Source: Paludibaculum fermentans_A (GTDB taxonomy: Bacteria; Acidobacteriota; Terriglobia; Bryobacterales; Bryobacteraceae). From it: 64,000 nt of DNA. The stretch's first letter is position 1; the number at the start of each line of letters is the position of its first letter. Shown piece after piece: positions 31,846 through 40,932 of this stretch. The DNA lies in assembly GCF_051172195.1 (NCBI RefSeq), contig NZ_JBPJAQ010000001.1:6510001-6574000 (forward strand). The letters run 5' to 3'. Position numbers and translations under genes: made by a program. The notes beneath the pieces were generated by a model. It saw only the letters and a list, made by a program, of their open reading frames with translations. It had not been told where the DNA came from and made no database searches.

Positions 31846-34074
31846 ATGTTCGAGTTCCTCTTCAAGTATCCGTGGCCGGTGTATCGCAAGGGCACCCTCG
31901 TGCTGCTCAGTGGTTGGCCGGTGTGGTTGCTGGGCCTGCTTGCCCTGGCGGCGGCGGTGCTGGTGGCCGTGCTGTTTCTGCGTAAGCCCCTGCCGAAGGC
32001 GCGGGCTGCAGTGTTAGCTGGCATACAGTGGACGGGCTTGCTCGTATTGTTAATTTTGTTATGGCAGCCGGCCCTGAGCGTCTCGATGCTGAAGCCGCAG
32101 CAGAACGTGGTGGCCGTGGTGGTGGATGCCTCCACCAGTATGGCGCTGGAAGGCCGCATCGGCCAGGCGAAGGGGCTGCTGGACACCGGCCTGCTGGAGC
32201 AGTTGAAGAAGCGCTTCCCGGTGCGGCTGTATCGCGCGGGCCGGACGCTGGAGCGGGTGGAGACTGTACCGGCGCAAGCGGACCAGCCCGTCACCAATCT
32301 GGGTGAAGCGCTGAAAGGCGCCACGGCGGAATCGGCCACGCTGCCCATTGGCGCGGTGGTCCTGCTGAGCGATGGGGCGGACAATGCGGGCGGACTGGAC
32401 TCCGAGACGATGGCGACGCTGCGCAGGTCGCGGATCCCTATTCACGCGATCGGTTTCGGCAGCGAGCAACTCGAGCGCGACATTGAGGTGAGCGAAGTGC
32501 AGATTGTGCCGCGGTCGCTGCCGGACGCGCGGTTGTCCGCGACGGTGACGCTGCGGCAGTCGGGCTTCGCCGGCAAGGTGGCGAAGCTGAGTGTGCGGGG
32601 CGATGGGAAGGTGCTGGCGTCGCGGGTGGTGAAGCTGCCGGAAGACGGGCAGACTGCGCGCGAGGTGATCTCGTTCCAATCCGGCGTAGCGGGGGCGAAG
32701 TCGCTGAAGGTGGGCGTCGACCTGCTGGAAGGCGAAACGAACAAGGACAACAATGTTCTGTCCCGCCTGGTGAATGTGGAGGACCGCAAGCCGCGGATTC
32801 TCTACATCGAAGGCGAGCCGCGCTGGGAGATGAAGTTCATCCGGCGCGCGGCTGAGTTGGACCGCAGTCTGCAGGTGGCGAGCATCCTGCGCACGACGCA
32901 GAACAAGCTCTACCGGCAGGGGACCACGGACGGCAAAGAGCTGGAGCACGGCTTCCCGGATACGGTGGAAGAACTCTTCAAGTACCAGGGACTGGTGATC
33001 GGCAACGTGGAGGCGAGCTACTTCAATCCGGTGCAGCAGGGGTTGATCAAGGAGTTCGTGGACCGTCGCGGCGGCGGCGTGCTGTTCCTGGGCGGCCGCG
33101 CGGCCTTGAGTGATGGCGGCTGGAACAAGAGCGAAGTGGCGGAGATCATGCCGGTGACGCTGCTCGACCGGAAAACCACGTTCCATCGCGATCCGGCGAC
33201 GGTCGAACTGGCCGTGGCGGGCCGCGACAGCCTGATCACGCGCATCGAAGAAGATGCGGAGAAGAACATCTCGCGCTGGAAGGCGCTGCCGTATCTGGCC
33301 GACTACCAGGAGACGGGTCCGGCCAAGCCCGGCGCGCTGGTGCTGGCGGAGATGGCGCCGACCAGCAAAGGCAAATTCCCGTTATTGACGACGCAGAACT
33401 TTGGCCGAGGCCGGGTGGGAGTGTTCGCGACGGGCGGAAGCTGGCGCTGGCAGATGCTGCAGGACTCGAAGGACATGAGCCACGAGGTCTTCTGGCAGCA
33501 GTTGCTGCGCTGGCTGGTGAGTTCCACCTCGGAGCATGTTTCGGCGGTGACGGACAAGGCCGTGTACTCCGATGAGACGCGCGTTCCCATCCATGTGGAA
33601 GTGCGCGACCAGAACTACCTGCCCGCTTCCGATGCCGTGGTGGAAGGCCATGTACTGGGGCCGGGCGGTGTGGCGGATCTGGTGCCGCTGCGGCCGGTGA
33701 CCGGCCAGCCGGGCGTGTATGCCGGCGAATGGAAGGCCGACAACGCAGGCTCTTACCTCATGGAAGTGGTGGCGAAACAAGGCGAGAAAGAACTGGGGCG
33801 CGATGTCGTGACGTTCCAGCGGGAAGACGGCGTGGCCGAGCATTTCCGGACGGAACAGAACCGGGAACTGCTGGAGCGCATTGCGCAGCAGACGGGCGGG
33901 CGCTACTACAAGCCGTCGGACACGGGGCGGCTGCCGGAAGAGATCGAGTACTCCGATGCGGGCATCTCAGTGAAAGAGACACGCGACATCTGGAACGCTC
34001 CGGCGGCGTTTCTGCTGTTCGCGGCGCTGAAGGCGGGCGAGTGGTTTCTGCGGCGGCGATGGGGTGCGGTATGA
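31846..34074 (+). CDS. Membrane vWA-domain protein with amidotransferase-like region
   Basis: This 742-aa protein has two N-terminal membrane helices (VWLLGLLALAAAVLVAVLFL and AGIQWTGLLVLLILLWQ). A vWA domain follows with the MIDAS motif DASTS (starting at residue 94), then beta-sandwich repeats to about residue 310. A glutamine-amidotransferase-like region comes next (RKPRILYIEGEPRWEMKFIR, then VDRRGGGVLFLGGRAAL), and a short hydrophobic segment near the C-terminus (AAFLLFAALKAGEWFL). This is the layout of large vWA proteins found beside MoxR ATPases. Its stop overlaps the caspase-like gene by 4 bases. It probably acts in the periplasm as a metal-dependent adhesion scaffold for the MoxR complex. 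Confidence 0.87.
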   Translation: MFEFLFKYPWPVYRKGTLVLLSGWPVWLLGLLALAAAVLVAVLFLRKPLPKARAAVLAGIQWTGLLVLLILLWQPALSVSMLKPQQNVVAVVVDASTSMALEGRIGQAKGLLDTGLLEQLKKRFPVRLYRAGRTLERVETVPAQADQPVTNLGEALKGATAESATLPIGAVVLLSDGADNAGGLDSETMATLRRSRIPIHAIGFGSEQLERDIEVSEVQIVPRSLPDARLSATVTLRQSGFAGKVAKLSVRGDGKVLASRVVKLPEDGQTAREVISFQSGVAGAKSLKVGVDLLEGETNKDNNVLSRLVNVEDRKPRILYIEGEPRWEMKFIRRAAELDRSLQVASILRTTQNKLYRQGTTDGKELEHGFPDTVEELFKYQGLVIGNVEASYFNPVQQGLIKEFVDRRGGGVLFLGGRAALSDGGWNKSEVAEIMPVTLLDRKTTFHRDPATVELAVAGRDSLITRIEEDAEKNISRWKALPYLADYQETGPAKPGALVLAEMAPTSKGKFPLLTTQNFGRGRVGVFATGGSWRWQMLQDSKDMSHEVFWQQLLRWLVSSTSEHVSAVTDKAVYSDETRVPIHVEVRDQNYLPASDAVVEGHVLGPGGVADLVPLRPVTGQPGVYAGEWKADNAGSYLMEVVAKQGEKELGRDVVTFQREDGVAEHFRTEQNRELLERIAQQTGGRYYKPSDTGRLPEEIEYSDAGISVKETRDIWNAPAAFLLFAALKAGEWFLRRRWGAV

Positions 34075-34922
34075 AACAGATTGCGGCAATCCTGTTGTTG
34101 ATGAGTTCGGCCTGGGCGGCGGATTTCCACCTGACGGTGGCGGGCCTGGGCGGCGAGCCGGACTACGAATCGCGCTTCAACATGCTGGCGGCGGATTCGA
34201 AGAAGCTGATGGGCGGAGACGTGTTGGGCGGCGCGGCGGCGACCAAGGCCGGGATCCAGAAAGTGCTGGCCGGTTACGCGGCGCAGGCGAAGCCGGAAGA
34301 CACGCTGGTGGTGGTGCTGATCGGCCACGGCAATGTGGATGGAGCGGTGTTCAAGTTCAATGTGCCGGGCCCGGATATGACGGTGGATGAGCTGCGCGGG
34401 TGGCTCGACCGCATCCAGGGCAAGCAGCTTGTGGTGATCTCGACAAGTTGCAGCGGCGCCGTGTTGGAGACGCTGAAACGGGAGAACCGGGTGGTGGTCA
34501 CGGCGACCAAAACGGGCACGGAGAAGAACGCCGTGGTCTTCGCCCGCTATTGGGTGGAGGCGATGCGCGACGCTGCCGCCGATGTGGACAAGAACGAGAC
34601 CGTGACAGCGCTGGAGGCGTACAACTACGCCAAGCAGAAAACGACGGGCTTCTATGAGACGCAGAAGCGGCTGGCGACGGAGCATTCCGTGCTGGACGAC
34701 AACACGCTGGCGGCGCGTCTGGCTGTCGTGCGGTTTGGAGCGGCTCAGAAGGCGATGAACGATCCGCAGAAACGGCTGCTGCTGGCGCGCAAGGAAGAGC
34801 TGGAGTCGGCCATCGACAAGCTGAAGTTCGAGAAGGCGGCGATGCCGATTGCGGAGTATAAATCGAAGCTCAACGCGCTGCTGCTGGAACTGGCCCGCGT
34901 CCAGGAGGAGATCGAGAAGTGA
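34071..34922 (+). CDS. Caspase-like (clan CD) cysteine protease, exported
   Basis: This 283-aa protein starts with a signal peptide (MKQIAAILLLMSSAWAA). It contains both halves of a clan CD dyad: strand LVVVLIGHG with His86, and strand QLVVISTSCSGA with Cys127. These are in the spacing and strand context of caspase-like and C13 (legumain-like) peptidases. The segment VDKNETVTALEAYNYAKQK after the core is often seen in bacterial members. A C-terminal helical region with coiled-coil character follows (LARKEELESAIDKLKFEKAA). It is wedged by 4-base overlaps between the vWA gene and the metalloprotease gene. Activity and substrate are unproven. Confidence 0.78.
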   Translation: MKQIAAILLLMSSAWAADFHLTVAGLGGEPDYESRFNMLAADSKKLMGGDVLGGAAATKAGIQKVLAGYAAQAKPEDTLVVVLIGHGNVDGAVFKFNVPGPDMTVDELRGWLDRIQGKQLVVISTSCSGAVLETLKRENRVVVTATKTGTEKNAVVFARYWVEAMRDAAADVDKNETVTALEAYNYAKQKTTGFYETQKRLATEHSVLDDNTLAARLAVVRFGAAQKAMNDPQKRLLLARKEELESAIDKLKFEKAAMPIAEYKSKLNALLLELARVQEEIEK

Positions 34923-37090
34923 TCCAGGCCGCGCCACTTCTGCTGTTCCTGCTGGCCGGCACGCCCGCGGACTGCTGGCGCGCGAAGAAGCTGGGCCAGG
35001 CGCAGGAAGGGGCGCAGTGTTTCACGGCACTGCGGAATTCGAACAATCCCGCGCTGCGGGCGGAAGGGCAGTGGGGCCTGGGCGATTTCAAGGGCGCCAA
35101 CGAGACATTCCGATCGGCCGTGAAAGCGGATGATAAAAACGCTGGGCTGCGGGTGCGTTGGGGCCGTTTGCTGCTGGAGGGCTTCAATCCGGGCGACGCC
35201 GCGGGTCTGTTTGAAGAGGCGCTGAGCCTGGACAAGAACAACGCCGACGCGCTGCTGGGGATGGCCATGCTGGCCGAGGAGAACTTCGACCAGAAAGCGA
35301 TCGGGCTGGCGCAGCAGGCGCTCGAGAAGAATCCGAAGTTGATCGAGGCACGCGAATTGAGGGCCGCCGTACTGCTGGAAGACGGCAACTTCGAAGCGGC
35401 CACGGCCGAAGCGCTCAATACCGTGCAGGACGCACCGCAGGCGATGGATGCGATGTCCGTCCTCGCCACCATCGACCTGTTGAGAGACAAGCGCACGACG
35501 CCCTGGACCGGCCGCATGCTGGCCGTGAATCCGCACTATGGCGAGGGCTACGCCCGCATCGCGCGCCATTTTGTGTTGAACCGCCGATATGACGAGGCGA
35601 TCGGTTTTTATCGCAAGGCACTGGAGCTCGATCCCACCTTCCATGCGGCGAAGAGCGAGCTGGGCATCAATCTCATGCGCACGGGCGACGACGTCGAGGC
35701 GCGGCGCCTGCTGGGCGAGGTTTATGAATCCGGCTACCGCAACGCGGCCACGACCAATTCGCTGACGCTGCTCGACAGCTACAAAAACTTCATCGTCTAC
35801 AAGCAGCCGCGCTACATCCTGCGGCTGCACAAGACGGAAGCCGAACTGCTGCGGCCCTATGTGGAACGTGAGATTACGCGCGCTCTTGACGCCTACGACA
35901 GGAAGTACAACTTCAAGCTGCCCGGTCCCGTGATGGTGGAAATGTATCCGGATCACCAGGACTTCGCGGTGCGCACCATGGGCATGCCGGGCCTGGGCGC
36001 GTTGGGCGTCACCTTTGGGTTGAGTGTCGCCATGGACAGTCCATCGGGCCGCAAGCCCGGTGACTTCCATTGGGCCAGCACGCTGTGGCACGAACTGAGC
36101 CATGTCTACCTGCTGACCATCACCAAACATCACGTACCGCGCTGGTTCACTGAGGGCGTCTCGGTGCACGAGGAGACGGCCGTGTCGCCGGAGTGGGGCG
36201 ACCGCTTGACACCTGAGATCCTGGGCGCGATGAAGAAGAAGACGCTGCTGCCCATCTCGACGCTCGACCGCGGCTACATGCGTCCGTCGTATCCGGCGCA
36301 GGTGATTGTCAGCTATTTCCAGGGCGGCCGGACAATCGACTACATCACGGAGAAGTACGGCTGGCAGAAGGTGATGACGATGCTGGGCGAGTTCTCGCAA
36401 GTCACGACAACGGCGGCCGTGATCGAGAAAGTTCTCGGCGTGAAGCCTGAGCAATTCGACAAGGACTTCCTGGCGTGGCTCGACAACGAGCACCGTGTCC
36501 CGCTGGCCAAGTTCGAGGATTGGACCAAGCAGATGAAGCCGCTGCACTCCGCTGTGAAGGGGAAGCAGTGGGACGAGGTCCTCAAAATCGGAAACGCAAT
36601 CCGCGATGAGTATCCGGATTACGTCGAGGCGGGCAGTGTCTATGAAGCTCTGGCCGAGGCGTATCAGGCACAGGGGAAGAAGGCAGAGGCAATTGCGGAA
36701 CTGGAGCGTTATGCGAAGGAAGGCGGGCGCGATCCGGAGACGTTGAAGAAGCTGGCCCGGCTCCAGGAAGAGGCCGGCAATCCGCGCGCCGCCGAAGCCG
36801 CGCTGAACCGCCTGTTGTACATCTATCCGGTGAAGGATGAAGAGCTGCACCGCAAGCTGGGTGGGCTACGCGCCACGCAGGGCAAGTGGGATGGGGCCGC
36901 CGAGGAGTGGCGGGCCGTGCTGGCGATGAAGACCGGGGATCCGGCTTCCGCCAACTATGAACTGGCCCGGGCTTACCAGGGCATGAAGCGGATGGACGAC
37001 GCCAAGGACGCGGTTCTGGCCGCGCTGGAGGCGGCGCCGGGGTACAGGCCGGCGCAGAAGCTGCTGCTGGAGTTGAACAGGAAAGAATAG
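34919..37090 (+). CDS. TPR protein with gluzincin (peptidase MA-like) domain
   Basis: This 723-aa exported protein starts at a GTG overlapping the previous stop (GTGA). A signal peptide is followed by TPR-like repeats (about residues 30-290). A zinc-metallopeptidase domain has HELSH at 391-395 and the distal Glu in WFTEGVSVHEE about 20 residues later, the gluzincin pattern. More TPR units follow from about residue 540 (VYEALAEAYQAQGKKAEAIA). It is probably a periplasmic protease using TPR arms to recruit partners. It lies between the caspase-like gene and moxR, giving this operon two unrelated predicted proteases. Confidence 0.88.
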   Translation: MIQAAPLLLFLLAGTPADCWRAKKLGQAQEGAQCFTALRNSNNPALRAEGQWGLGDFKGANETFRSAVKADDKNAGLRVRWGRLLLEGFNPGDAAGLFEEALSLDKNNADALLGMAMLAEENFDQKAIGLAQQALEKNPKLIEARELRAAVLLEDGNFEAATAEALNTVQDAPQAMDAMSVLATIDLLRDKRTTPWTGRMLAVNPHYGEGYARIARHFVLNRRYDEAIGFYRKALELDPTFHAAKSELGINLMRTGDDVEARRLLGEVYESGYRNAATTNSLTLLDSYKNFIVYKQPRYILRLHKTEAELLRPYVEREITRALDAYDRKYNFKLPGPVMVEMYPDHQDFAVRTMGMPGLGALGVTFGLSVAMDSPSGRKPGDFHWASTLWHELSHVYLLTITKHHVPRWFTEGVSVHEETAVSPEWGDRLTPEILGAMKKKTLLPISTLDRGYMRPSYPAQVIVSYFQGGRTIDYITEKYGWQKVMTMLGEFSQVTTTAAVIEKVLGVKPEQFDKDFLAWLDNEHRVPLAKFEDWTKQMKPLHSAVKGKQWDEVLKIGNAIRDEYPDYVEAGSVYEALAEAYQAQGKKAEAIAELERYAKEGGRDPETLKKLARLQEEAGNPRAAEAALNRLLYIYPVKDEELHRKLGGLRATQGKWDGAAEEWRAVLAMKTGDPASANYELARAYQGMKRMDDAKDAVLAALEAAPGYRPAQKLLLELNRKE

Positions 37091-37095
37091 ATCAA

Positions 37096-38103
37096 ATGAT
37101 GCAACTCGATTCGGAAACCTTGAAAGATCGGATCGCACGCTTCGGCGCCGTGCAGGAGTCGATGATCACGCAGGTACGCAAAGTGATCGTCGGCCAGGAC
37201 GAGGTGCTGGAGCAGTTGATGGTCGCGTTGTTTGTGGGCGGCCACTGCCTGATCACCGGCATGCCGGGTACGGCGAAGACACTGCTGGTGCGCACCATGG
37301 CCGAGACGCTGGGGCTGCTGTTCCGCCGCATCCAGTTCACTCCGGACCTGATGCCCAGCGACATCACCGGCACCGATATTCTCGAAGAGGAACCCGGCAC
37401 CGGCCGCCGCATCTGGACCTTCGTCCAGGGCCCGATCTTCGGCAACGTGCTGCTGGCCGACGAAATCAACCGCACTCCGCCCAAGACGCAGGCGGCGCTG
37501 CTGGAAGCCATGCAGGAGCGCAGCTGCACCGTGCGCGGCAACCAGTACAAGCTGCCCGCCCCGTTCTTTGTGTTGGCGACGCAGAACCCCATTGAGCTGG
37601 AAGGCACCTATCCTCTGCCCGAAGCGCAGCTCGACCGTTTCCTGTTCAACACGCTGCTCGACTACCTGCCGGCCGAGGACGAACTGAAAGTCGTCGGGTT
37701 GACCACCACCACGGCCGTGGCCGACCTGCAGCCCGTCACGACGGCCGAAGAGATCCTCAACTTCCAGCAACTGGTGCGCATGGTGCCCATCGCCGAAGAA
37801 GTGGCGCGCTATGCGGTGAACCTGGTGCGCGGCACGCGTCCGGTGGACGTGACCGCCAGCGATTACGTCAAGAAGTATGTGAACTTCGGCGCCAGCGTGC
37901 GCGGCGCGCAGAACCTGGTGCTGGCGGCCAAAGCCCGGTCGTTGATGCGTGGCCGCTATCACGTGAGCTTCGAGGATGTGGCCTCACTCATGCGCCCCGT
38001 GATGCGGCATCGCATCCTGCTCAACTTCCAGGCGGAGAGCGATCGCCTGACGCCCGACGACATCCTCAAGAAGGTTTTGGAGGTCGTGCCCACCAAAGGT
38101 TGA
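37096..38103 (+). CDS. MoxR-type AAA+ ATPase
   Basis: This is a 335-aa cytoplasmic AAA+ ATPase of the MoxR family, chaperone-like machines that act with vWA proteins to mature or activate complexes. Walker A is GMPGTAKT (55-62). Walker B is VLLADEIN, and sensor 1 lies in FFVLATQNPIELEGTYPLPE, typical of MoxR. The C-terminal lid includes RGAQNLVLAAKARSLMRGR. It is spaced 5 bases from the metalloprotease gene and 2 bases from the DUF58 gene. It should be the energy-providing subunit of the eight-gene operon. Confidence 0.96.
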   Translation: MMQLDSETLKDRIARFGAVQESMITQVRKVIVGQDEVLEQLMVALFVGGHCLITGMPGTAKTLLVRTMAETLGLLFRRIQFTPDLMPSDITGTDILEEEPGTGRRIWTFVQGPIFGNVLLADEINRTPPKTQAALLEAMQERSCTVRGNQYKLPAPFFVLATQNPIELEGTYPLPEAQLDRFLFNTLLDYLPAEDELKVVGLTTTTAVADLQPVTTAEEILNFQQLVRMVPIAEEVARYAVNLVRGTRPVDVTASDYVKKYVNFGASVRGAQNLVLAAKARSLMRGRYHVSFEDVASLMRPVMRHRILLNFQAESDRLTPDDILKKVLEVVPTKG

Positions 38104-38105
38104 TC

Positions 38106-38993
38106 ATGATTCAGCGCTTCCTCGATCCCAAGGTACTGGCCGGTATCGCGAACCTCGAGCTCACCGCCAAGACGGTGGTCGATGGTTTTGTGGCCGGCCT
38201 GCACCGCTCGCCGGACTTCGGCTTCAGCCAAGAGTTCGCCGAATATCGCATGTACGTCCCGGGCGACGACCTGCGCTATGTGGACTGGAATGCGTACGCA
38301 CGCACCGACAGGCTGTACCTGAAGCGCTATCGCGGCGAAACCAATACGCGCGTCACCGTCCTGCTGGACCGCAGTGCATCGATGGGCTTCCAGGCGCAGG
38401 GTGTGAAGAAGATCGACTATGCGCGCTTTCTGGGCGCGTCGCTGGCCTACCTGGCGCATCAGCAGCGTGACGCCGTGGGCCTCATTGGCTTCGATGACGA
38501 GATCCGCGACTATGTGGAGCCGTCGTCGCGCCACGGGCAATGGGTGAAGGTGCTGCACGGCCTGAACCGCTCCGAGCCGGGCAGCCGCACCGATTTCGCA
38601 AAGCCGTTCCTCCACTTCCAGCAGTTCCTGCAGCGTCGCGGCCTGGTGCTGGTGATCTCGGACTTCTACGCTCCGGCCAGCGAAGTGGTGAAGACGGTGG
38701 CGCCCCTGCGACAGCGCGGCAACGACGTCGTCTTGCTGCATGTGCTGGATCCCGAGGAGATCCAACCCACGCTGAAAGCTTCGAAGATCCTGATCGACAT
38801 GGAGACTGGCGAGGAGATGGAAGTGAGTCCCGAGTACGCCAAGGACACCTACCGCAAGAAGATGGCGGCGCATCTCGAGGAGATGGAATCGCTATCGCGC
38901 GGAGCGGGCCTCAGCTATTTCCTGGCGATGACCGATCAGCCGCTGGACGAGGCCCTGCGGCGCTACCTGGTTGTACGGTCGGGGAGGTTCTAA
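38106..38993 (+). CDS. DUF58 vWA-like protein
   Basis: This 295-aa DUF58 protein is the usual direct partner of MoxR ATPases. The family signature is clear: FAEYRMYVPGDDLRYVDWNA, then RTDRLYLKRYRGETN. It is followed by a vWA-like domain with a MIDAS-type DRSAS motif and VGLIGFDDEI. No membrane helix is present, so it is cytoplasmic. The ATG at 38106 follows the moxR stop by 2 bases; a TTG at 38100 in the same frame would overlap that stop. Confidence 0.94.
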   Translation: MIQRFLDPKVLAGIANLELTAKTVVDGFVAGLHRSPDFGFSQEFAEYRMYVPGDDLRYVDWNAYARTDRLYLKRYRGETNTRVTVLLDRSASMGFQAQGVKKIDYARFLGASLAYLAHQQRDAVGLIGFDDEIRDYVEPSSRHGQWVKVLHGLNRSEPGSRTDFAKPFLHFQQFLQRRGLVLVISDFYAPASEVVKTVAPLRQRGNDVVLLHVLDPEEIQPTLKASKILIDMETGEEMEVSPEYAKDTYRKKMAAHLEEMESLSRGAGLSYFLAMTDQPLDEALRRYLVVRSGRF

Positions 38994-38997
38994 CGCG

Positions 38998-40932
38998 ATG
39001 GGACTCTTCGCGCCCTGGTTTCTCGCGGGCTTCGGACTGCTGAGCCTGCCCATCTATTTCCACCTGCTGAAGCGCCACCGCAGCGAGACCCAGCAGTTCA
39101 GCTCGCTGATGTTTTTCGAGAAGAGCACGGAAGCTTCGTTGAAGCACAGGCGGCTGGACTACCTGCTGCTGATGGCGATGCGCCTGGCGTTGCTGGCCCT
39201 CATCGTTCTCGCTTTCGCGCAGCCGTTTATCTGGCGCAATACACCCGCCGGCGGACCCAGCGCCAATCGTGTGGTGGTCATCGACGACTCCGCCAGCATG
39301 GGCTTTGGCGGCCGCATGAGCAGCGCGAAATCAGAGGCCTCCAAGCTGATGGGTGAGAACGTGAAAGTAGCTGTGTTCGATTCGCAGTTGCGGTTCGTCA
39401 CGCCGGCCGACGTGCCGCGGCTGGAGGCAGGCACGTCGCGGAGCTCCCTGGGCGAGCTGGCGCGGGCTCTGCGAGCCTATCAGGAGTCGGTGAAAGCGCC
39501 CCTGGAAGTGCACCTCATCAGCGACCTGCAGCGCAGTTCCATGCCCGCCGGCTTCAGTGACCTGCGGCTGGGCGGCGGCACCAAACTGGTGCTGCACACA
39601 GTGGCCGACAAGACGGAGCCGAACTGGACGGTGGAGAGCGTCACTGCTCCGGCTCGTGTCAGGGACGGCAAGACCGTGAAGGTCCAGGCAACCATCGCCG
39701 GCTTCCACACCAACGCCGCGGCGCGCACCGTGGTGCTCGAAGTGAATGGCCAGCCGGCCGGCAAGCAGACCGTACAGGTGCCCGCCTCCGGCCGCGCCAA
39801 GGTGGAGTTCAACGGGCTGGACCTGCCGCACGGCTTCTCGAAGTGCGCGGTAAGCCTGCAGGAGTCCGACGGCCTGAAGGTGGACGATCGCTATCTGTTC
39901 GCGATTGAGCGCAGTGATCCGCAGCGCGTGGTGTTCCTGTACGGCGAGCGGTCGGCCCGCTCCGCGCTGTATTTCCGCGATGCGCTCGACGCCGCGACCG
40001 CCGGCGCTTACACGGTGGAGAGCTACTCCAGCGGCACGCCGGCGAACCTGGAGCGCGCCGCGTTCATTGTGGTTTCCGATACTGGCGGCTTCGACGACGG
40101 CATGCTGAAGCGCTATGTCCAGCAGGGTGGCTCCGCCCTGGTGGTGCTGGGGCCGGCCAATGTCTCCACTGGCAAGATCCCGATTCTCGGCACGCTGGTG
40201 AAGGCTTCCCGCTATGCCTCACGCGGAGCGGAACGCTACCAGACCCTGGGCACCGCTGATGACGCCTATGCCGCCATCGCCAAGGCGGGCCGCTGGGAGG
40301 GCGTGCACTTCTACCAGTCGATTGACGCCGATCCAGGCCAGGCGCGCATCCTCGCCCGGCTCACCGATCGGACCCCCATCCTGCTGGAGCAGAAGATTGG
40401 CGAAGGCACCGTCGTCGTTCTGGCTTCTGCGCTCGACAACCTGGCCAACGACTTTCCCGTGCAACCATCATTCGTTCCATTTGTCGAACAGATCGCCCAC
40501 CGGTTGAGCGGTTGGGAGGAGGCGTCCTTGAACGCCAGCGTCGACACGGCGCTCGATTTCAAAGGCGGAGCCGGCTCGAAAGCGTTTGAAGCCGTAGACC
40601 CCGACGGCAAGCGGGCGTTGACTCTTGAAGAGAGCGCGAAGGGCGCTCCGCTGGTGCTGAGCCGGGCTGGATTCTGGGAAGTTCGCCGCGGTGCAGGGAA
40701 GTCGCAGATGATCGCGGCCAACGTCGACCGGCGAGAATCCGATCTCGAACTGATGCCGAAGGAATCGGCGGAATTGTGGCAGTCGCCCGGTACCACGGGC
40801 CAGCAGGCGAGCGGACAGAGCAATAATGAAAGCAAATGGCCGTTGGCCGCCTGGGTACTCGGCGCGGCGGTCTTGGCGGGGCTATTAGAGGCGCTCGTAG
40901 GGAGCAGACACCTGGTTCAGGAGACAGCATGA
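38998..40932 (+). CDS. BatA-like membrane vWA protein
   Basis: This 644-aa protein begins with the BatA N-terminal region: helix PWFLAGFGLLSLPIYFHLLK, the short motif KRHRSETQQFSSLMFF, and a second helix LLMAMRLALLALIVLAFAQP. A vWA domain with MIDAS DDSAS (VVVIDDSASMGFGG) follows, then beta-sandwich segments and an amidotransferase-like region. It ends with a C-terminal helix (AWVLGAAVLAGLLEALVG). Bat proteins were linked to aerotolerance in Bacteroides and to envelope stress elsewhere. It starts 4 bases after DUF58 and overlaps the following gene by 4 bases. Confidence 0.9.
   Translation: MGLFAPWFLAGFGLLSLPIYFHLLKRHRSETQQFSSLMFFEKSTEASLKHRRLDYLLLMAMRLALLALIVLAFAQPFIWRNTPAGGPSANRVVVIDDSASMGFGGRMSSAKSEASKLMGENVKVAVFDSQLRFVTPADVPRLEAGTSRSSLGELARALRAYQESVKAPLEVHLISDLQRSSMPAGFSDLRLGGGTKLVLHTVADKTEPNWTVESVTAPARVRDGKTVKVQATIAGFHTNAAARTVVLEVNGQPAGKQTVQVPASGRAKVEFNGLDLPHGFSKCAVSLQESDGLKVDDRYLFAIERSDPQRVVFLYGERSARSALYFRDALDAATAGAYTVESYSSGTPANLERAAFIVVSDTGGFDDGMLKRYVQQGGSALVVLGPANVSTGKIPILGTLVKASRYASRGAERYQTLGTADDAYAAIAKAGRWEGVHFYQSIDADPGQARILARLTDRTPILLEQKIGEGTVVVLASALDNLANDFPVQPSFVPFVEQIAHRLSGWEEASLNASVDTALDFKGGAGSKAFEAVDPDGKRALTLEESAKGAPLVLSRAGFWEVRRGAGKSQMIAANVDRRESDLELMPKESAELWQSPGTTGQQASGQSNNESKWPLAAWVLGAAVLAGLLEALVGSRHLVQETA

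Noticed and set aside
34745..36850. 701-codon open frame antisense to the TPR-metalloprotease
   Set aside because: It lies opposite a gene with HELSH, TPRs and tight operon spacing; no motif in the antisense product.
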